A stretch of 64,000 nucleotides of DNA, from NCBI GenBank assembly GCA_902477755.1, contig CABSIK010000004.1:193238-257237 (forward strand), given 5' to 3'. Both the position numbers and the translations under genes were made by a program. Shown here one piece after another: positions 1-7,744 of this stretch; the stretch's first letter is position 1, and every line of letters begins with the position of its first letter. Origin of the DNA: an uncultured Clostridia bacterium. Its GTDB lineage: Bacteria; Bacillota; Clostridia; Lachnospirales; Anaerotignaceae. The notes beneath the pieces are model-generated. The model ran no database searches and was not told the DNA's origin. It saw nothing but the letters and a program-made list of their open reading frames with translations.

Positions 1-1
1 T

Positions 2-472
2 ACCCTCCGGGCACAGAAACGGAATTTGGCGCAAAAGGGACGTTTTCTGGAAACCGTGGATTTTCTGGACAAACTGGAAGCAGTCGGGGGGACTGCGCCT
101 TTGTCCGCAGCCATGGGATGCGGTCCCTTGCGGCGAGGCATTGCCCTTGTGATTTCTGATTTTATGACAGACAATGGCATCGAAGATACGGTGAAGCTCC
201 TCCAGCAGAAAAAACAGGAAGTTTTGCTGGTACAGGTTCTTTCCAAGGAGGAGGAAGAACCGCAGGTTGGCGGCGCTGTTCGTCTGGTGGATGCAGAAAC
301 GGGAGAAACCAGAGATTTGGAATTGAACGAAGCCATGGCGGCAGCTTACAAAAAAGCCCTCATGAAACAGCGGGCAGCCCTCCGGGATTTTTGCAGCCGA
401 AGGGATGCGGTGTTTGCCCATGTGCGGGAAGATGAAGACCTGTTAAGGGTGTTATACGAGATGATGAGATAG
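2..472 (+). CDS. DUF58 domain protein, C-terminal part (5' end outside window)
   Basis: The frame is open back to the left edge, so only the last ~156 residues are present. The first possible start inside the window, a TTG at 26, is internal and is not the real start. The segment around residues 40-75 (GIALVISDFMTD, then a helix and LLVQVLS) resembles the C-terminal von Willebrand A-like fold of DUF58 proteins. These usually sit beside a MoxR-type AAA ATPase and a transglutaminase-like gene. Function is unknown; a chaperone or envelope role is generally assumed for MoxR/DUF58 loci. It is followed directly by a hairpin terminator, so it closes its operon. Confidence 0.7.
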   Translation, partial: TLRAQKRNLAQKGRFLETVDFLDKLEAVGGTAPLSAAMGCGPLRRGIALVISDFMTDNGIEDTVKLLQQKKQEVLLVQVLSKEEEEPQVGGAVRLVDAETGETRDLELNEAMAAAYKKALMKQRAALRDFCSRRDAVFAHVREDEDLLRVLYEMMR

Positions 473-480
473 AACGGAAC

Positions 481-523
481 AAAAAGACTGTCTTTCCGGG
501 GGGGGGAATGGATAGTCTTTTTG
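481..523 (+). terminator. Rho-independent terminator after the DUF58 gene
   Basis: AAAAAGACTGTC (481-492) pairs with GATAGTCTTTTT (511-522), closing on a G-rich loop and ending in a T run. Confidence 0.7.
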
Positions 524-722
524 ATTTTGGAAAAAAGTGGAGCGGAAGAACGGTTCTTTTAGGGAGAACAGACTGCCAGTGGAGGAAATCTTACAAGAAA
601 GAAGCGAAATTCTTATATTTTTCTGAAACATTGGTATTCCCCTTGCATTGAAAACTGTTTTTCGCTACAATAACAACAGAAAGATACCCATGCAGAAATT
701 GCGTAGGATAGGGGGTTATGAA

Positions 723-1604
723 ATGAAGAACTTTTTCAAAGCGGCAAAAATCTGTTTGGCTGCGGCAGCGATTGTTTGTCTGGCAGCTTGCGGAACGCCC
801 GATAATGCGGAAAATATGACGCAAACGGGAATGACTCCCGCAGAATATGCAACAGCGGCGCTCCAGAGCTTGGAAGAAGCAAGCAGCTATAAAGGCGCAG
901 TCAATGTGATTTCCAATATGCAAAGCAGCAGTGACAGCACAGAAGTGACGGTTTCCCAGATCAAGGAGCCTTTCTGTATGCAGATCACAGAGGTGCTGAA
1001 CAGTGCAGGCGGACAGAGCTATTCTACACAACGGTATCTGGAAGCAGAAGATGCCAATGTGAATCTGTTTATGAATTATAACAACCAGTGGACAGAAATG
1101 TCTTTGGAGAAAGATGCGGCTTTGGATTCCGTACAGATTTATGATGTGCGGGAAAATATGATCACACTCCTGCAGCATGCATCTGGCTGGCAGGAAACCG
1201 CAAGAGAGAATAATCGTGTGACACTGCAGGGCACATTGCCGGCAGCGGATGTTTTTGCTGTTGTGGAAGGCGGAAAACTGCTGCAATTGGCTGGCATGAG
1301 CGGCATTGCGGAAAATTATTATGAAGGCGTGGCAGATGTTCCCGTTACTTTTGTATTCAAAGAAGATACAGGGGAAGCCGTATCCTGTCATATGGATTTA
1401 GGCAATGCTTTGCAGACAGTAACAAATAATGTACTGAAAGAATTGCAGGCAGACAGCGCAGGCATCACTGTACAGGAATATGGTGTGACCATGGATATTT
1501 CCGATCTTAATGGAGTGCAGTCCATCGAAATTCCGGCAGAAGCTCACAGTGCCATCAATTATGAACAGGAAATCACCAGCATGAACGAAAGCAATGCGGC
1601 GTAA
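723..1604 (+). CDS. Secreted lipoprotein, DUF6612-like
   Basis: A 293-residue protein starting at ATG 723, preceded by AGGGGG about 6 nt upstream. An in-frame TTG at 648 lacks a ribosome site. Residues 1-22 form a signal peptide ending in a lipobox (CLAAC), so Cys23 would be lipidated and the protein held on the outer face of the membrane. The mature part has a linker and then a beta-rich domain with a run of threonine/glutamine strands, resembling DUF6612/LppX-like lipoproteins. No catalytic motif is visible. It stands alone between two terminators. The lipoprotein call is firm; the family assignment is tentative and the ligand is unknown. Confidence 0.7.
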   Translation: MKNFFKAAKICLAAAAIVCLAACGTPDNAENMTQTGMTPAEYATAALQSLEEASSYKGAVNVISNMQSSSDSTEVTVSQIKEPFCMQITEVLNSAGGQSYSTQRYLEAEDANVNLFMNYNNQWTEMSLEKDAALDSVQIYDVRENMITLLQHASGWQETARENNRVTLQGTLPAADVFAVVEGGKLLQLAGMSGIAENYYEGVADVPVTFVFKEDTGEAVSCHMDLGNALQTVTNNVLKELQADSAGITVQEYGVTMDISDLNGVQSIEIPAEAHSAINYEQEITSMNESNAA

Positions 1605-1618
1605 GAAAAAGATTTTCA

Positions 1619-1659
1619 ACGGTTGTGTATGAAAAAACATGCATGACCGTCTTTTTTTG
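1619..1659 (+). terminator. Rho-independent terminator
   Basis: A 13-bp stem with wobble pairs (1619-1631 with 1638-1650) around an A6 loop, followed by seven T residues. It ends the lipoprotein transcript. Confidence 0.85.
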
Positions 1660-1777
1660 GGACAAAAATCCCGGAAAAATGCAAAAATCATGGATTTGGG
1701 CTATATTTTGCGGGACAGATGCGCTATAATAGGAAAGATTTGAGTAAAAAAGAACAGAGAAAAGGAGAAAAACAAAC

Positions 1778-3406
1778 ATGATCGCAGCACAAGGTGTAAG
1801 CTTACAGTACGGCGGACGCGTACTGTTCAATGATGTGAACATCAACTTTACCAAAGGCAACTGCTACGGACTCATTGGTGCCAATGGCGCCGGCAAGTCC
1901 ACATTTTTGAAAATACTGGCAGGGGAGCTGGAACCCAACAAAGGTTCTGTATTCATCACTCCCGGCGAACGTATGGCAGTACTGAAACAGGACCACTTCA
2001 TGTTCGACGAATTTGAAGTCGTGGAAACCGTTCTGTACGGTCACAAACGTCTTTATGACATTATGAAGGAAAAAGAAGCTCTTTACGCAAAAGAGGACTT
2101 TTCCGATGAAGACGGTATCAAGGTTTCCGAACTGGAAGGGGAATTTGCGGAACTGGACGGCTGGTCTGCCGAATCCAATGCGGAAATCCTCCTGAATGGT
2201 CTGGGTGTTACCAATGAATTCCATTATGTAAAAATGAAAGAACTGACAGGTACCCAGAAGGTGAAAGTCCTGCTGGCACAGGCATTGTTCGGCAATCCTG
2301 ACATCCTGCTGCTGGACGAACCTACCAACCATCTGGATCTGCACGCTATCAAATGGCTGGAAAACTTCCTGATGGACTTTGAAAATACCGTTATTGTCGT
2401 ATCCCACGACAGACATTTCCTGAATAAGATCTGTACCAACATCGCCGACATCGACTATGGCAAAATCACCATGTTCGTTGGTAACTACGATTTCTGGTAC
2501 AGCTATACACAGATGACACAGCGCCAGCTGAAAGACCAGAATAAACGCGTGGAACAGAAAATCAAAGAATTGCAGGAATTTATCCAGCGTTTCAGCGCCA
2601 ACGCTTCCAAAGCAAAACAGGCAACCAGCCGTAAAAAACTGCTGGATAACTTACAGATGGATACCATCAAACCTTCTTCCAGAAGATATCCTTTCTGCAG
2701 CTTCAAGCAGGACAGAGAAGTGGGCAATGACGTACTGTTGGTAGAAGGTCTGTCCAAGACCATCGACGGCAAAAAAGTGCTGGACAATGTAAGCTTTATG
2801 ATTCGTCCCAATGACAAAGTTGCTTTCGTTGGGAAAGACGAAATCGCGAGAACCACACTGTTCCGCATCCTTATGGGCGAAATGGAACCCGACGAAGGTA
2901 CTTTCAAATGGGGTATTACCACAAAAACAGCTTACTTCCCCAAAGACAATGCGGAATACTTCGATGGCTGCCACGATTCTTTGATTGAATGGCTCCGTCC
3001 TTTCGCAAAAGAAGGGGAACAGTATGACGCAGACATCCGCGGCTGGCTGGGCAGAATGTTGTTCAGCGGCGAAGAAGCTCTGAAGGAAGCAAACGTCCTT
3101 TCCGGTGGGGAAAGAGTACGCTGCATGCTGTGCAAAATGATGATGAGCGGCGCAAACGTTATGATTCTGGACGAACCCACCAACCACCTGGATCTGGAAT
3201 CCATCACCGCACTGAACGAAGGTCTCATGGAATACAAAGGCACACTGCTGTTCGATTCCCATGACCACCAGTTCACACAGACCATTGCAAACAGAATCAT
3301 CGAGATTCTGCCTGGCGGCATCATCGACAGACAGATGACCTTTGACGAATACATTGAAAGTGAAGAAATTGACGCAATCAGAGAAAAAATGACCGGGGAG
3401 GCGTAA
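1778..3406 (+). CDS. ykpA: ABC-F family ATPase, YkpA/YbiT type
   Basis: A 542-residue cytosolic protein with two ABC ATPase domains and no membrane segments, the layout of ABC-F proteins that act on the ribosome. Domain 1 has Walker A GANGAGKS (34-41) and Walker B LLLDEPTNHLD, but a non-canonical signature (LTGTQ). Domain 2 has a good signature (LSGGE) and Walker B, but its Walker A reads GKDEIARTT and lacks the normal GKS/T core. Such degeneration is, to my recollection, usual in the YkpA/YbiT branch. The linker around residues 245-300 is helical and charged, as in the P-site tRNA interaction motif. A TATAAT at 1725-1730 may be the -10 box. ltaE follows after 5 nt, probably co-transcribed. 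Confidence 0.88.
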   Translation: MIAAQGVSLQYGGRVLFNDVNINFTKGNCYGLIGANGAGKSTFLKILAGELEPNKGSVFITPGERMAVLKQDHFMFDEFEVVETVLYGHKRLYDIMKEKEALYAKEDFSDEDGIKVSELEGEFAELDGWSAESNAEILLNGLGVTNEFHYVKMKELTGTQKVKVLLAQALFGNPDILLLDEPTNHLDLHAIKWLENFLMDFENTVIVVSHDRHFLNKICTNIADIDYGKITMFVGNYDFWYSYTQMTQRQLKDQNKRVEQKIKELQEFIQRFSANASKAKQATSRKKLLDNLQMDTIKPSSRRYPFCSFKQDREVGNDVLLVEGLSKTIDGKKVLDNVSFMIRPNDKVAFVGKDEIARTTLFRILMGEMEPDEGTFKWGITTKTAYFPKDNAEYFDGCHDSLIEWLRPFAKEGEQYDADIRGWLGRMLFSGEEALKEANVLSGGERVRCMLCKMMMSGANVMILDEPTNHLDLESITALNEGLMEYKGTLLFDSHDHQFTQTIANRIIEILPGGIIDRQMTFDEYIESEEIDAIREKMTGEA

Positions 3407-3411
3407 TCAGA

Positions 3412-4443
3412 ATGATTAACGGAAAAATCGACTTGAGAAGCGACACCGTAACGGTGCCCACCGAGGAAATGCGGAAAGCCATGTATGAAGCTGTGGTAGG
3501 CGACGACGTTTATGGCGATGACCAGACGGTCAACGAACTGGAAGCGCTGGCAGCGGAAATCATGGGCAAGGAAGCTGGTCTGTTTGTACCCAGCGGCGTG
3601 ATGAGCAACCAGATTGCACTGTTTACCCATGTAAACCGTGGGGAAGAAGTGATTCTGCCCGATAACTGCCATATCGTAGCCCATGAAGCAGGTGCGGCTG
3701 CCATCATCGCAGGTGCACAGCTGCGTACTGTTCAGAATGTGGGTGGGGAAATGCCTCTGGATATTATCGAAAAATATATCCGCAAAGACCCTGAGGATAT
3801 CCACCAGCCCAAAACAGCACTGATTTCTTATGAAAACGCCGATTCTGACGGTCAGGTAAGAAGTCTGGAATACATGAAAAACGTGAGAGAACTGGCTGAC
3901 AAATACAACCTGCCCATCCATCTGGACGGCGCACGTATTTTCAACGCAGCCACCGTTCTGGGCGTAGAAGCAAAAGAAATCGCACAATATGCGGATACCG
4001 TTTCCGTTTGCCTGTCCAAAGGTCTGTGCGCGCCTGTAGGCTCTGTGCTGGTGGGCAGCAAGGAATTCATTGCTGTTGCCAGAAGAAAACGTAAAATCAT
4101 CGGCGGTGGTATGCGTCAGGTAGGTATCCTTGCGGCAGCAGGCAAAATCGCTTTGAATGTCATGAGCAAACGCTTGCAGGAAGACCATGACAATGCCAAA
4201 TATATGGCAGAAGCCCTTTGCGGTGTGAAAGGTCTGGAAGTTTATAAAGAAAGACAGCAGATCAATATGGTATTTTTCCGTTTGAAAGATTATCCTCTGT
4301 CCTCAGCGGAACTGGTGGACTATATGGCAAAACACGATGTCATCATCAACGGCGAAGATAACGGCATCATGCGTTTTGCAACTCACAAATATGTTACAAG
4401 AGAAGAAATCGACAAAGTGGTCGAGCTGATGAAACAGGTATAA
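3412..4443 (+). CDS. ltaE: Low-specificity L-threonine aldolase
   Basis: A 343-residue PLP-dependent fold-type I enzyme that splits L-threonine or allo-threonine to glycine and acetaldehyde. The N-terminus DLRSDTVTVPT and the segment GDDVYGDDQTVNELE are family hallmarks. The PLP lysine is K203 in SVCLSKGLCAPVGS, and HLDGARIFNAA supplies the Asp that contacts the pyridine nitrogen. The length fits the family. The ribosome site GGGAGG overlaps the end of the ABC-F gene. The lysine exporter halves follow directly, suggesting an amino-acid turnover or export operon. Confidence 0.93.
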   Translation: MINGKIDLRSDTVTVPTEEMRKAMYEAVVGDDVYGDDQTVNELEALAAEIMGKEAGLFVPSGVMSNQIALFTHVNRGEEVILPDNCHIVAHEAGAAAIIAGAQLRTVQNVGGEMPLDIIEKYIRKDPEDIHQPKTALISYENADSDGQVRSLEYMKNVRELADKYNLPIHLDGARIFNAATVLGVEAKEIAQYADTVSVCLSKGLCAPVGSVLVGSKEFIAVARRKRKIIGGGMRQVGILAAAGKIALNVMSKRLQEDHDNAKYMAEALCGVKGLEVYKERQQINMVFFRLKDYPLSSAELVDYMAKHDVIINGEDNGIMRFATHKYVTREEIDKVVELMKQV

Positions 4444-4448
4444 GAATT

Positions 4449-4730
4449 ATGGCGAAGATATTTATTGTACTGGCTTTGGGGTTTGTTGTGGGCTTCCGGG
4501 GCATCCTCAAAGAAAAAGGACTGAAAATCAACGCCAAACTGCAAACTGTTTGGCTGATGCTGCTCATATTCTGTATGGGTGTCAGCATCGGCAGAAATGG
4601 TGACATCATACAGGCTTTGCCGTCTTTGGGCGGCAAGGCTTTGTTGTATGCGGTTTTGGCGGTTATTGGCTCCATTGCGGCAGTGTATCTGCTGACAAAG
4701 GTATTTTTGCGGAAGGGGGCGAAAGAATGA
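4449..4730 (+). CDS. lysO: LysO family lysine exporter, N-terminal half
   Basis: A 93-residue membrane protein with three hydrophobic helices, matching the N-terminal DUF340 part of LysO (YbjE), the lysine/thialysine exporter. In E. coli LysO is a single ~300-residue protein; here the N-terminal part is its own ORF ending in a 4-nt ATGA overlap with the C-terminal half. It has no clear ribosome site and starts 5 nt after the ltaE stop, so it is probably translated by coupling. The split also occurs in other Firmicutes to my knowledge, so it is probably not a disabling mutation. Confidence 0.78.
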   Translation: MAKIFIVLALGFVVGFRGILKEKGLKINAKLQTVWLMLLIFCMGVSIGRNGDIIQALPSLGGKALLYAVLAVIGSIAAVYLLTKVFLRKGAKE

Positions 4731-5311
4731 GCAAAGCCATTCTCATTGCCCTTGTGCTGGGCATTGGTGCTGGTGTCATTATGCCGGAGAGCGTCAGCGG
4801 TTTTCTGGATACGGCATCTTCTTATATGCTGCTGATTTTGCTTTTTTCCGTGGGCATTGACATGGGTGTGAATCGGGAAGTATTCGGTCAGATTCGGCGG
4901 ATGGGTCTGCGGATACTGGTGATTCCTTTGGGGGTCATTCTGGGCTCTTTGGCAGGGGGTGCAGTTTGTGCCATGATTCTGCGTATGGATGTAAAGGAAG
5001 GTCTTGCCATCACTTCCGGTTTGGGTTGGTACAGCCTGTCCGGCATCCTCATGACAGAGGCAGGCAATCCCATCGGCGGCACCATTTCTTTTTTGTCAAA
5101 TGTGTTCCGTGAAGTGCTGACATTTCTGCTGGTGCCTGTGTTGGCAGGCAGAAACGTCTATACAGCCATTGCCCCCGCAGGCGCAACAGCCATGGATACT
5201 ACATTGCCCCTGTTGAGCAAGTATACAGACAGCAAGACAGCTATACTGGCTTTTGTCAGCGGTGTCATCTGTACGTTGGCGATGCCGGTGCTGGTGCCGC
5301 TGTTTTGTTAA
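4727..5311 (+). CDS. lysO: LysO family lysine exporter, C-terminal half
   Basis: A 194-residue membrane protein with about five or six helices, matching the C-terminal part of LysO. Helical segments include GLGWYSLSGILMTEAG and FLSNVFREVLTFLLVPVLAG, typical of the family. The ATG overlaps the TGA of the preceding half, so the two are made together and presumably assemble into one exporter. It ends the ltaE-lysO operon. The next feature is the promoter of tRNA-Leu copy 1, and no separate terminator hairpin is obvious between them. Confidence 0.82.
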   Translation: MSKAILIALVLGIGAGVIMPESVSGFLDTASSYMLLILLFSVGIDMGVNREVFGQIRRMGLRILVIPLGVILGSLAGGAVCAMILRMDVKEGLAITSGLGWYSLSGILMTEAGNPIGGTISFLSNVFREVLTFLLVPVLAGRNVYTAIAPAGATAMDTTLPLLSKYTDSKTAILAFVSGVICTLAMPVLVPLFC

Positions 5312-5328
5312 AAAAATGAAAAAAAGTG

Positions 5329-5357
5329 TTGACAAAGTTCTGGTTTTGTATTATGAT
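5329..5357 (+). promoter_or_regulatory. Sigma-A promoter of tRNA-Leu copy 1
   Basis: TTGACA (5329-5334), 17-nt spacer, TATGAT (5352-5357), about 40 nt before the tRNA. Confidence 0.88.
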
Positions 5358-5397
5358 ATCCAAGTCAGCTAAAAACGGCAGACACAAAACCAGATAT

Positions 5398-5482
5398 GCG
5401 GATGTGGCGGAATTGGCAGACGCGCTAGATTCAGGTTCTAGTGGGCATTACGCCCGTGCAGGTTCAAGTCCTGTCATCCGCA
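5398..5482 (+). tRNA. tRNA-Leu (anticodon CAG), copy 1
   Basis: An 85-nt class II tRNA. Acceptor arms GCGGATG and CATCCGC pair perfectly, with discriminator A at 5482. The anticodon stem CTAGA/TCTAG encloses loop TTCAGGT, giving anticodon CAG (reads CUG). The long variable arm is GGGC-ATTAC-GCCC. The T arm GCAGG-TTCAAGT-CCTGT is standard. CCA is not encoded. Confidence 0.96.
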
Positions 5483-5490
5483 TCTAAAGC

Positions 5491-5521
5491 AAAAAAGGCT
5501 TGTCTTAGACAAGTCTTTTTT
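5491..5521 (+). terminator. Terminator after tRNA-Leu copy 1
   Basis: An A-tract/GGCTTGT stem pairs with ACAAGTC and a T6 tract, with a 3-5 nt loop. Confidence 0.8.
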
Positions 5522-5617
5522 ATTTTTCCTGTGGGACGGAAAACAACCTGCAACAGACAGCTTTGTCCCGGTTTTGCAGGATATACAAAATACTTTAAAA
5601 TTTTTTAGCAAAAAGTG

Positions 5618-5646
5618 TTGACAAGGAGAAGAATTTATAGTATTCT
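5618..5646 (+). promoter_or_regulatory. Sigma-A promoter of tRNA-Leu copy 2
   Basis: TTGACA (5618-5623), 17-nt spacer, TATTCT (5641-5646). Confidence 0.85.
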
Positions 5647-5687
5647 AACTAAGCAAAGAAAAACATGTACAGAAAAAAGTACAATAT

Positions 5688-5772
5688 GCGGATGTGGCGG
5701 AATTGGCAGACGCGCTAGATTCAGGTTCTAGTGGACATTACGTCCGTGCAGGTTCAAGTCCTGTCATCCGCA
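5688..5772 (+). tRNA. tRNA-Leu (anticodon CAG), copy 2
   Basis: An 85-nt tRNA identical to copy 1 except in the variable arm, which is GGAC-ATTAC-GTCC: one G-C pair has become A-T by a double change that keeps pairing. Anticodon CAG; discriminator A; no encoded CCA. Confidence 0.96.
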
Positions 5773-5780
5773 TCTGAAAA

Positions 5781-5811
5781 GGCCATTGCAGAAGCAGTGG
5801 TCTATTTTTTT
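5781..5811 (+). terminator. Terminator after tRNA-Leu copy 2
   Basis: GGCCATTGC (5781-5789) pairs with GCAGTGGTC (5794-5802) around AGAA, followed by a T7 run. Confidence 0.85.
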
Positions 5812-5849
5812 ATCTTGGGCTTTCAAAGGACAGATTAGGAGGAAAGAAA

Positions 5850-6128
5850 ATGAGTTTGGACAGAACCAGAAGATGGATGCGTTTTTGCTGTTTGATCGGT
5901 TTGTTCTGCATCATCTATACCATTTTTACAGGAGATTATTCCGGCAAAAGTCCGCTGATGTGGATTGGCATTGCCTTCATTGCGGCGGCGGCTTTCATTT
6001 ATTTTCGCCATGGGGTTTGCTGTCACTGCGGCAGACGGCTGCCTATCCATGATATTTATCAGGGGAAATTCTGCCCCTACTGCCGGGGAGATCTCCACAT
6101 GAATTCCTCCTCTGCACCCAAAAGATAA
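5850..6128 (+). CDS. Small membrane protein with C-terminal zinc ribbon (paralogue 1)
   Basis: A 92-residue protein starting at ATG 5850 behind a strong GGAGGAAAG site. Two hydrophobic helices (about 11-27 and 37-52) are followed by a cytosolic-looking zinc ribbon: CxxC around C57-C60 and CPYC at C75-C78. A second gene of the same plan lies 100 nt downstream, so this is a paralogous pair. It is flanked by the terminator of tRNA-Leu copy 2 and by its own terminator, and its promoter is not clear. Function is unknown; the design suggests a membrane-attached metal- or redox-sensing module, which is inference only. Confidence 0.72.
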   Translation: MSLDRTRRWMRFCCLIGLFCIIYTIFTGDYSGKSPLMWIGIAFIAAAAFIYFRHGVCCHCGRRLPIHDIYQGKFCPYCRGDLHMNSSSAPKR

Positions 6129-6133
6129 GGATA

Positions 6134-6171
6134 AAAAACGGATGTTTCCATAACTGGAAATATCCGTTTTT
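6134..6171 (+). terminator. Rho-independent terminator
   Basis: A 17-bp stem (6134-6150 with 6155-6171) with a TAAC loop, flanked by A and T tracts. Confidence 0.88.
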
Positions 6172-6202
6172 TCTTTACAAGATGGCTTTTCTTCCATACT
6201 TA

Positions 6203-6211
6203 TGCTATGAT
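6203..6211 (+). promoter_or_regulatory. Extended -10 promoter of the second zinc-ribbon operon
   Basis: TGC followed by TATGAT (6206-6211), an extended -10 element; the -35 region is weak. It lies 20 nt before the gene start. Confidence 0.5.
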
Positions 6212-6231
6212 GAAAAAAAGGGGGGGTTGCC

Positions 6232-6513
6232 ATGACATTGAAGAAGCTTCGAAAAAAATATAAGATGTGGCTGACATTGGCATTTGTATTTTTGGTTTTG
6301 ATGTTTGTTTTGAGCGGATTGCAGGATGGCAGATGGGATGACATTTGTCTGGGAGCTGCATTCGTTTGTTTAGTTATGGTGATTTACGTGATGGTTCGTT
6401 ATGGCAGATGTAAGGGCTGTGACCGTTTGTTGGATCCTTATGTCCTGTTTCATGGGGGTTACTGCCAGTTCTGTGGTACACGTGTGGAAGATGAGGAGGA
6501 AAAGAAATGCTGA
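6232..6513 (+). CDS. Small membrane protein with C-terminal zinc ribbon (paralogue 2)
   Basis: A 93-residue protein with two hydrophobic segments (about 13-30 and 38-55) and a C-terminal zinc ribbon with C60-C63 (CKGC) and C78-C81 (CQFC). Same architecture and length as the gene at 5850, with the ribbon preceded by the similar phrases FRHG and VRYG. The ribosome site is a G-run five nt before the ATG. Its stop overlaps the start of the next gene (ATGCTGA), so the two are translated together. No enzymatic motif is visible. Confidence 0.72.
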   Translation: MTLKKLRKKYKMWLTLAFVFLVLMFVLSGLQDGRWDDICLGAAFVCLVMVIYVMVRYGRCKGCDRLLDPYVLFHGGYCQFCGTRVEDEEEKKC

Positions 6514-6941
6514 CTTTTCGGAATATGCGAGAAATGACAAAAGACGAAATCAACGATTTTTTGCAGGAAGGCTGGAAAATCGGCTGTGCCGTGGATACAA
6601 AAGAAGAACGGCAGGAACTGCTGGAAGGTCTTTCTCGTTCCAAGGAAACGGGATTTCCCCAGTTTGTATTGGTATATGAAAACGATGTATTGATTGGTTA
6701 TCTTTTCCTTTATGGAGAGGAAGGGCAGACTTGGATTATCCATAATGCAGACGAAAAGACATACAAACAGGAAAAGGAAATGCTGGCTTATGGTCGGGAC
6801 TTGTGCAGAAGTCTGGGCAGTGAAAAGCTGGCGGAATCTTTCCAGAAACAGCTTAAAGAAGTGAAACGCATGGGAAAAAGTCATCGGGAGGCACGAGAAG
6901 CATGGATTGCAGAAAAAAGAGAAAACAAGAAAGAAAATTGA
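6507..6941 (+). CDS. Uncharacterised soluble protein
   Basis: A 144-residue acidic/basic soluble protein with no signal peptide or membrane helix. The N-terminal half has alternating strands and helices (FVLVYENDVLIGYLFLYG) that recall one beta-turn-beta unit of a GNAT or Usp-like fold, and the C-terminal third is a charged helix. I do not recognise the family. It overlaps the preceding zinc-ribbon gene by 7 nt and the following DUF3267 gene by 40 nt, so all three form one translationally coupled operon. Confidence 0.6.
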   Translation: MLTFRNMREMTKDEINDFLQEGWKIGCAVDTKEERQELLEGLSRSKETGFPQFVLVYENDVLIGYLFLYGEEGQTWIIHNADEKTYKQEKEMLAYGRDLCRSLGSEKLAESFQKQLKEVKRMGKSHREAREAWIAEKRENKKEN

Positions 6942-7555
6942 CAGCGGCAGAACAGAAGCGAAAGGAAATGTTCTTAGAGAAAAAAGCTGCATTGGAAGCA
7001 GAAGGCTTTGAAGCCCATGACCTGACTATTTCCGCCGTTTATGCCAATGTCATGGCGGTAGTGATGGCTTTGCCCATTTTGTTGGTGCTTTGGGCAATTT
7101 TTGTTTGGAAAAATGGCCGTGGTTCCATATCCAGCCCCATGCTGCTGGCGGTGCTGGTGTTGTTTTTCCTGCTCATTGTGGTTCATGAAGCCATCCATGG
7201 TCTGTTCTGGTCTTTTTTCGCAAAAAATAAATGGAAATCTATTTCCTTTGGTATCATGTGGAACTCTCTGACACCTTACTGCACCTGTCGGGAGGAATTG
7301 ACAAAGGGGCAGTACGCCATTGGTGGGGTGATGCCTTGTGTGCTGTTGGGGATATTGCCGGCAATTGTAGCTATTTTTCTGGGGAGTTTGCCTTTGTTTT
7401 GGGTGGGCGCATTGATGATTCTGGCGGCTGGCGGCGATTTGACCATACTTTGGAAGCTGTTTCGTTTTTCTGGTTTCAAAGGAGAGGTGCGGTATCTGGA
7501 TCACCCCTATGAGGCAGGTCTGGTAATTTTTGAAAGAACTTTTTCAAAAGTTTGA
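6902..7555 (+). CDS. DUF3267 putative zincin membrane metallopeptidase
   Basis: A 217-residue membrane protein. The ATG at 6902 follows GGGAGG with 10 nt spacing and overlaps the previous gene by 40 nt. A charged N-terminal ~40 residues is followed by hydrophobic helices at about 50-69 and 81-97. The second helix ends in HEAIH (residues 95-99), the zinc-binding HExxH of DUF3267 zincins. Two or three more helices follow (about 140-185). Such proteins are predicted site-2-protease-like intramembrane or membrane-embedded peptidases, with unknown substrates. The operon context (a zinc-ribbon membrane protein and a soluble partner) may define its target. Confidence 0.75.
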   Translation: MDCRKKRKQERKLTAAEQKRKEMFLEKKAALEAEGFEAHDLTISAVYANVMAVVMALPILLVLWAIFVWKNGRGSISSPMLLAVLVLFFLLIVVHEAIHGLFWSFFAKNKWKSISFGIMWNSLTPYCTCREELTKGQYAIGGVMPCVLLGILPAIVAIFLGSLPLFWVGALMILAAGGDLTILWKLFRFSGFKGEVRYLDHPYEAGLVIFERTFSKV

Positions 7556-7564
7556 AAAAAGTTG

Positions 7565-7593
7565 TTGACAAAGAATCTGTTTTATAGTATGAT
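7565..7593 (+). promoter_or_regulatory. Sigma-A promoter of tRNA-Leu copy 3
   Basis: TTGACA (7565-7570), 17-nt spacer, TATGAT (7588-7593). Confidence 0.88.
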
Positions 7594-7619
7594 AGTCAAG
7601 CAAGTTCAAAAAAGCTTAT

Positions 7620-7704
7620 GCGGATGTGGCGGAATTGGCAGACGCGCTAGATTCAGGTTCTAGTGGGCATTACGTCCGTGCAGGTTCAAGTCCTGTCATC
7701 CGCA
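7620..7704 (+). tRNA. tRNA-Leu (anticodon CAG), copy 3
   Basis: An 85-nt tRNA identical to copies 1 and 2 except for the variable arm GGGC-ATTAC-GTCC, which carries a G-U wobble at the position that is G-C in copy 1 and A-U in copy 2. Anticodon CAG; no encoded CCA. Confidence 0.96.
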
Positions 7705-7710
7705 TCCAGA

Positions 7711-7744
7711 AAAAAGACCATCGTAGAAACGATGGTCTTTTTTT
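7711..7744. terminator. Bidirectional terminator (tRNA-Leu copy 3 / CarD-like gene)
   Basis: AAAAGACCATCGT pairs with ACGATGGTCTTTT around AGAA, flanked by A and T tracts. It lies between converging genes and can stop both. Confidence 0.88.

Noticed and set aside
1802..2416. Minus-strand frames inside the ABC-F gene
   Set aside because: Shadow frames of an intact ATPase with recognisable Walker and signature motifs.
2932..4188. 418-codon minus-strand frame spanning the ABC-F and ltaE genes
   Set aside because: Antisense to two intact genes; no ribosome site.
5786..6052. Frame overlapping the first zinc-ribbon gene
   Set aside because: Starts inside the tRNA terminator; the other frame has a ribosome site, helices and CxxC pairs.
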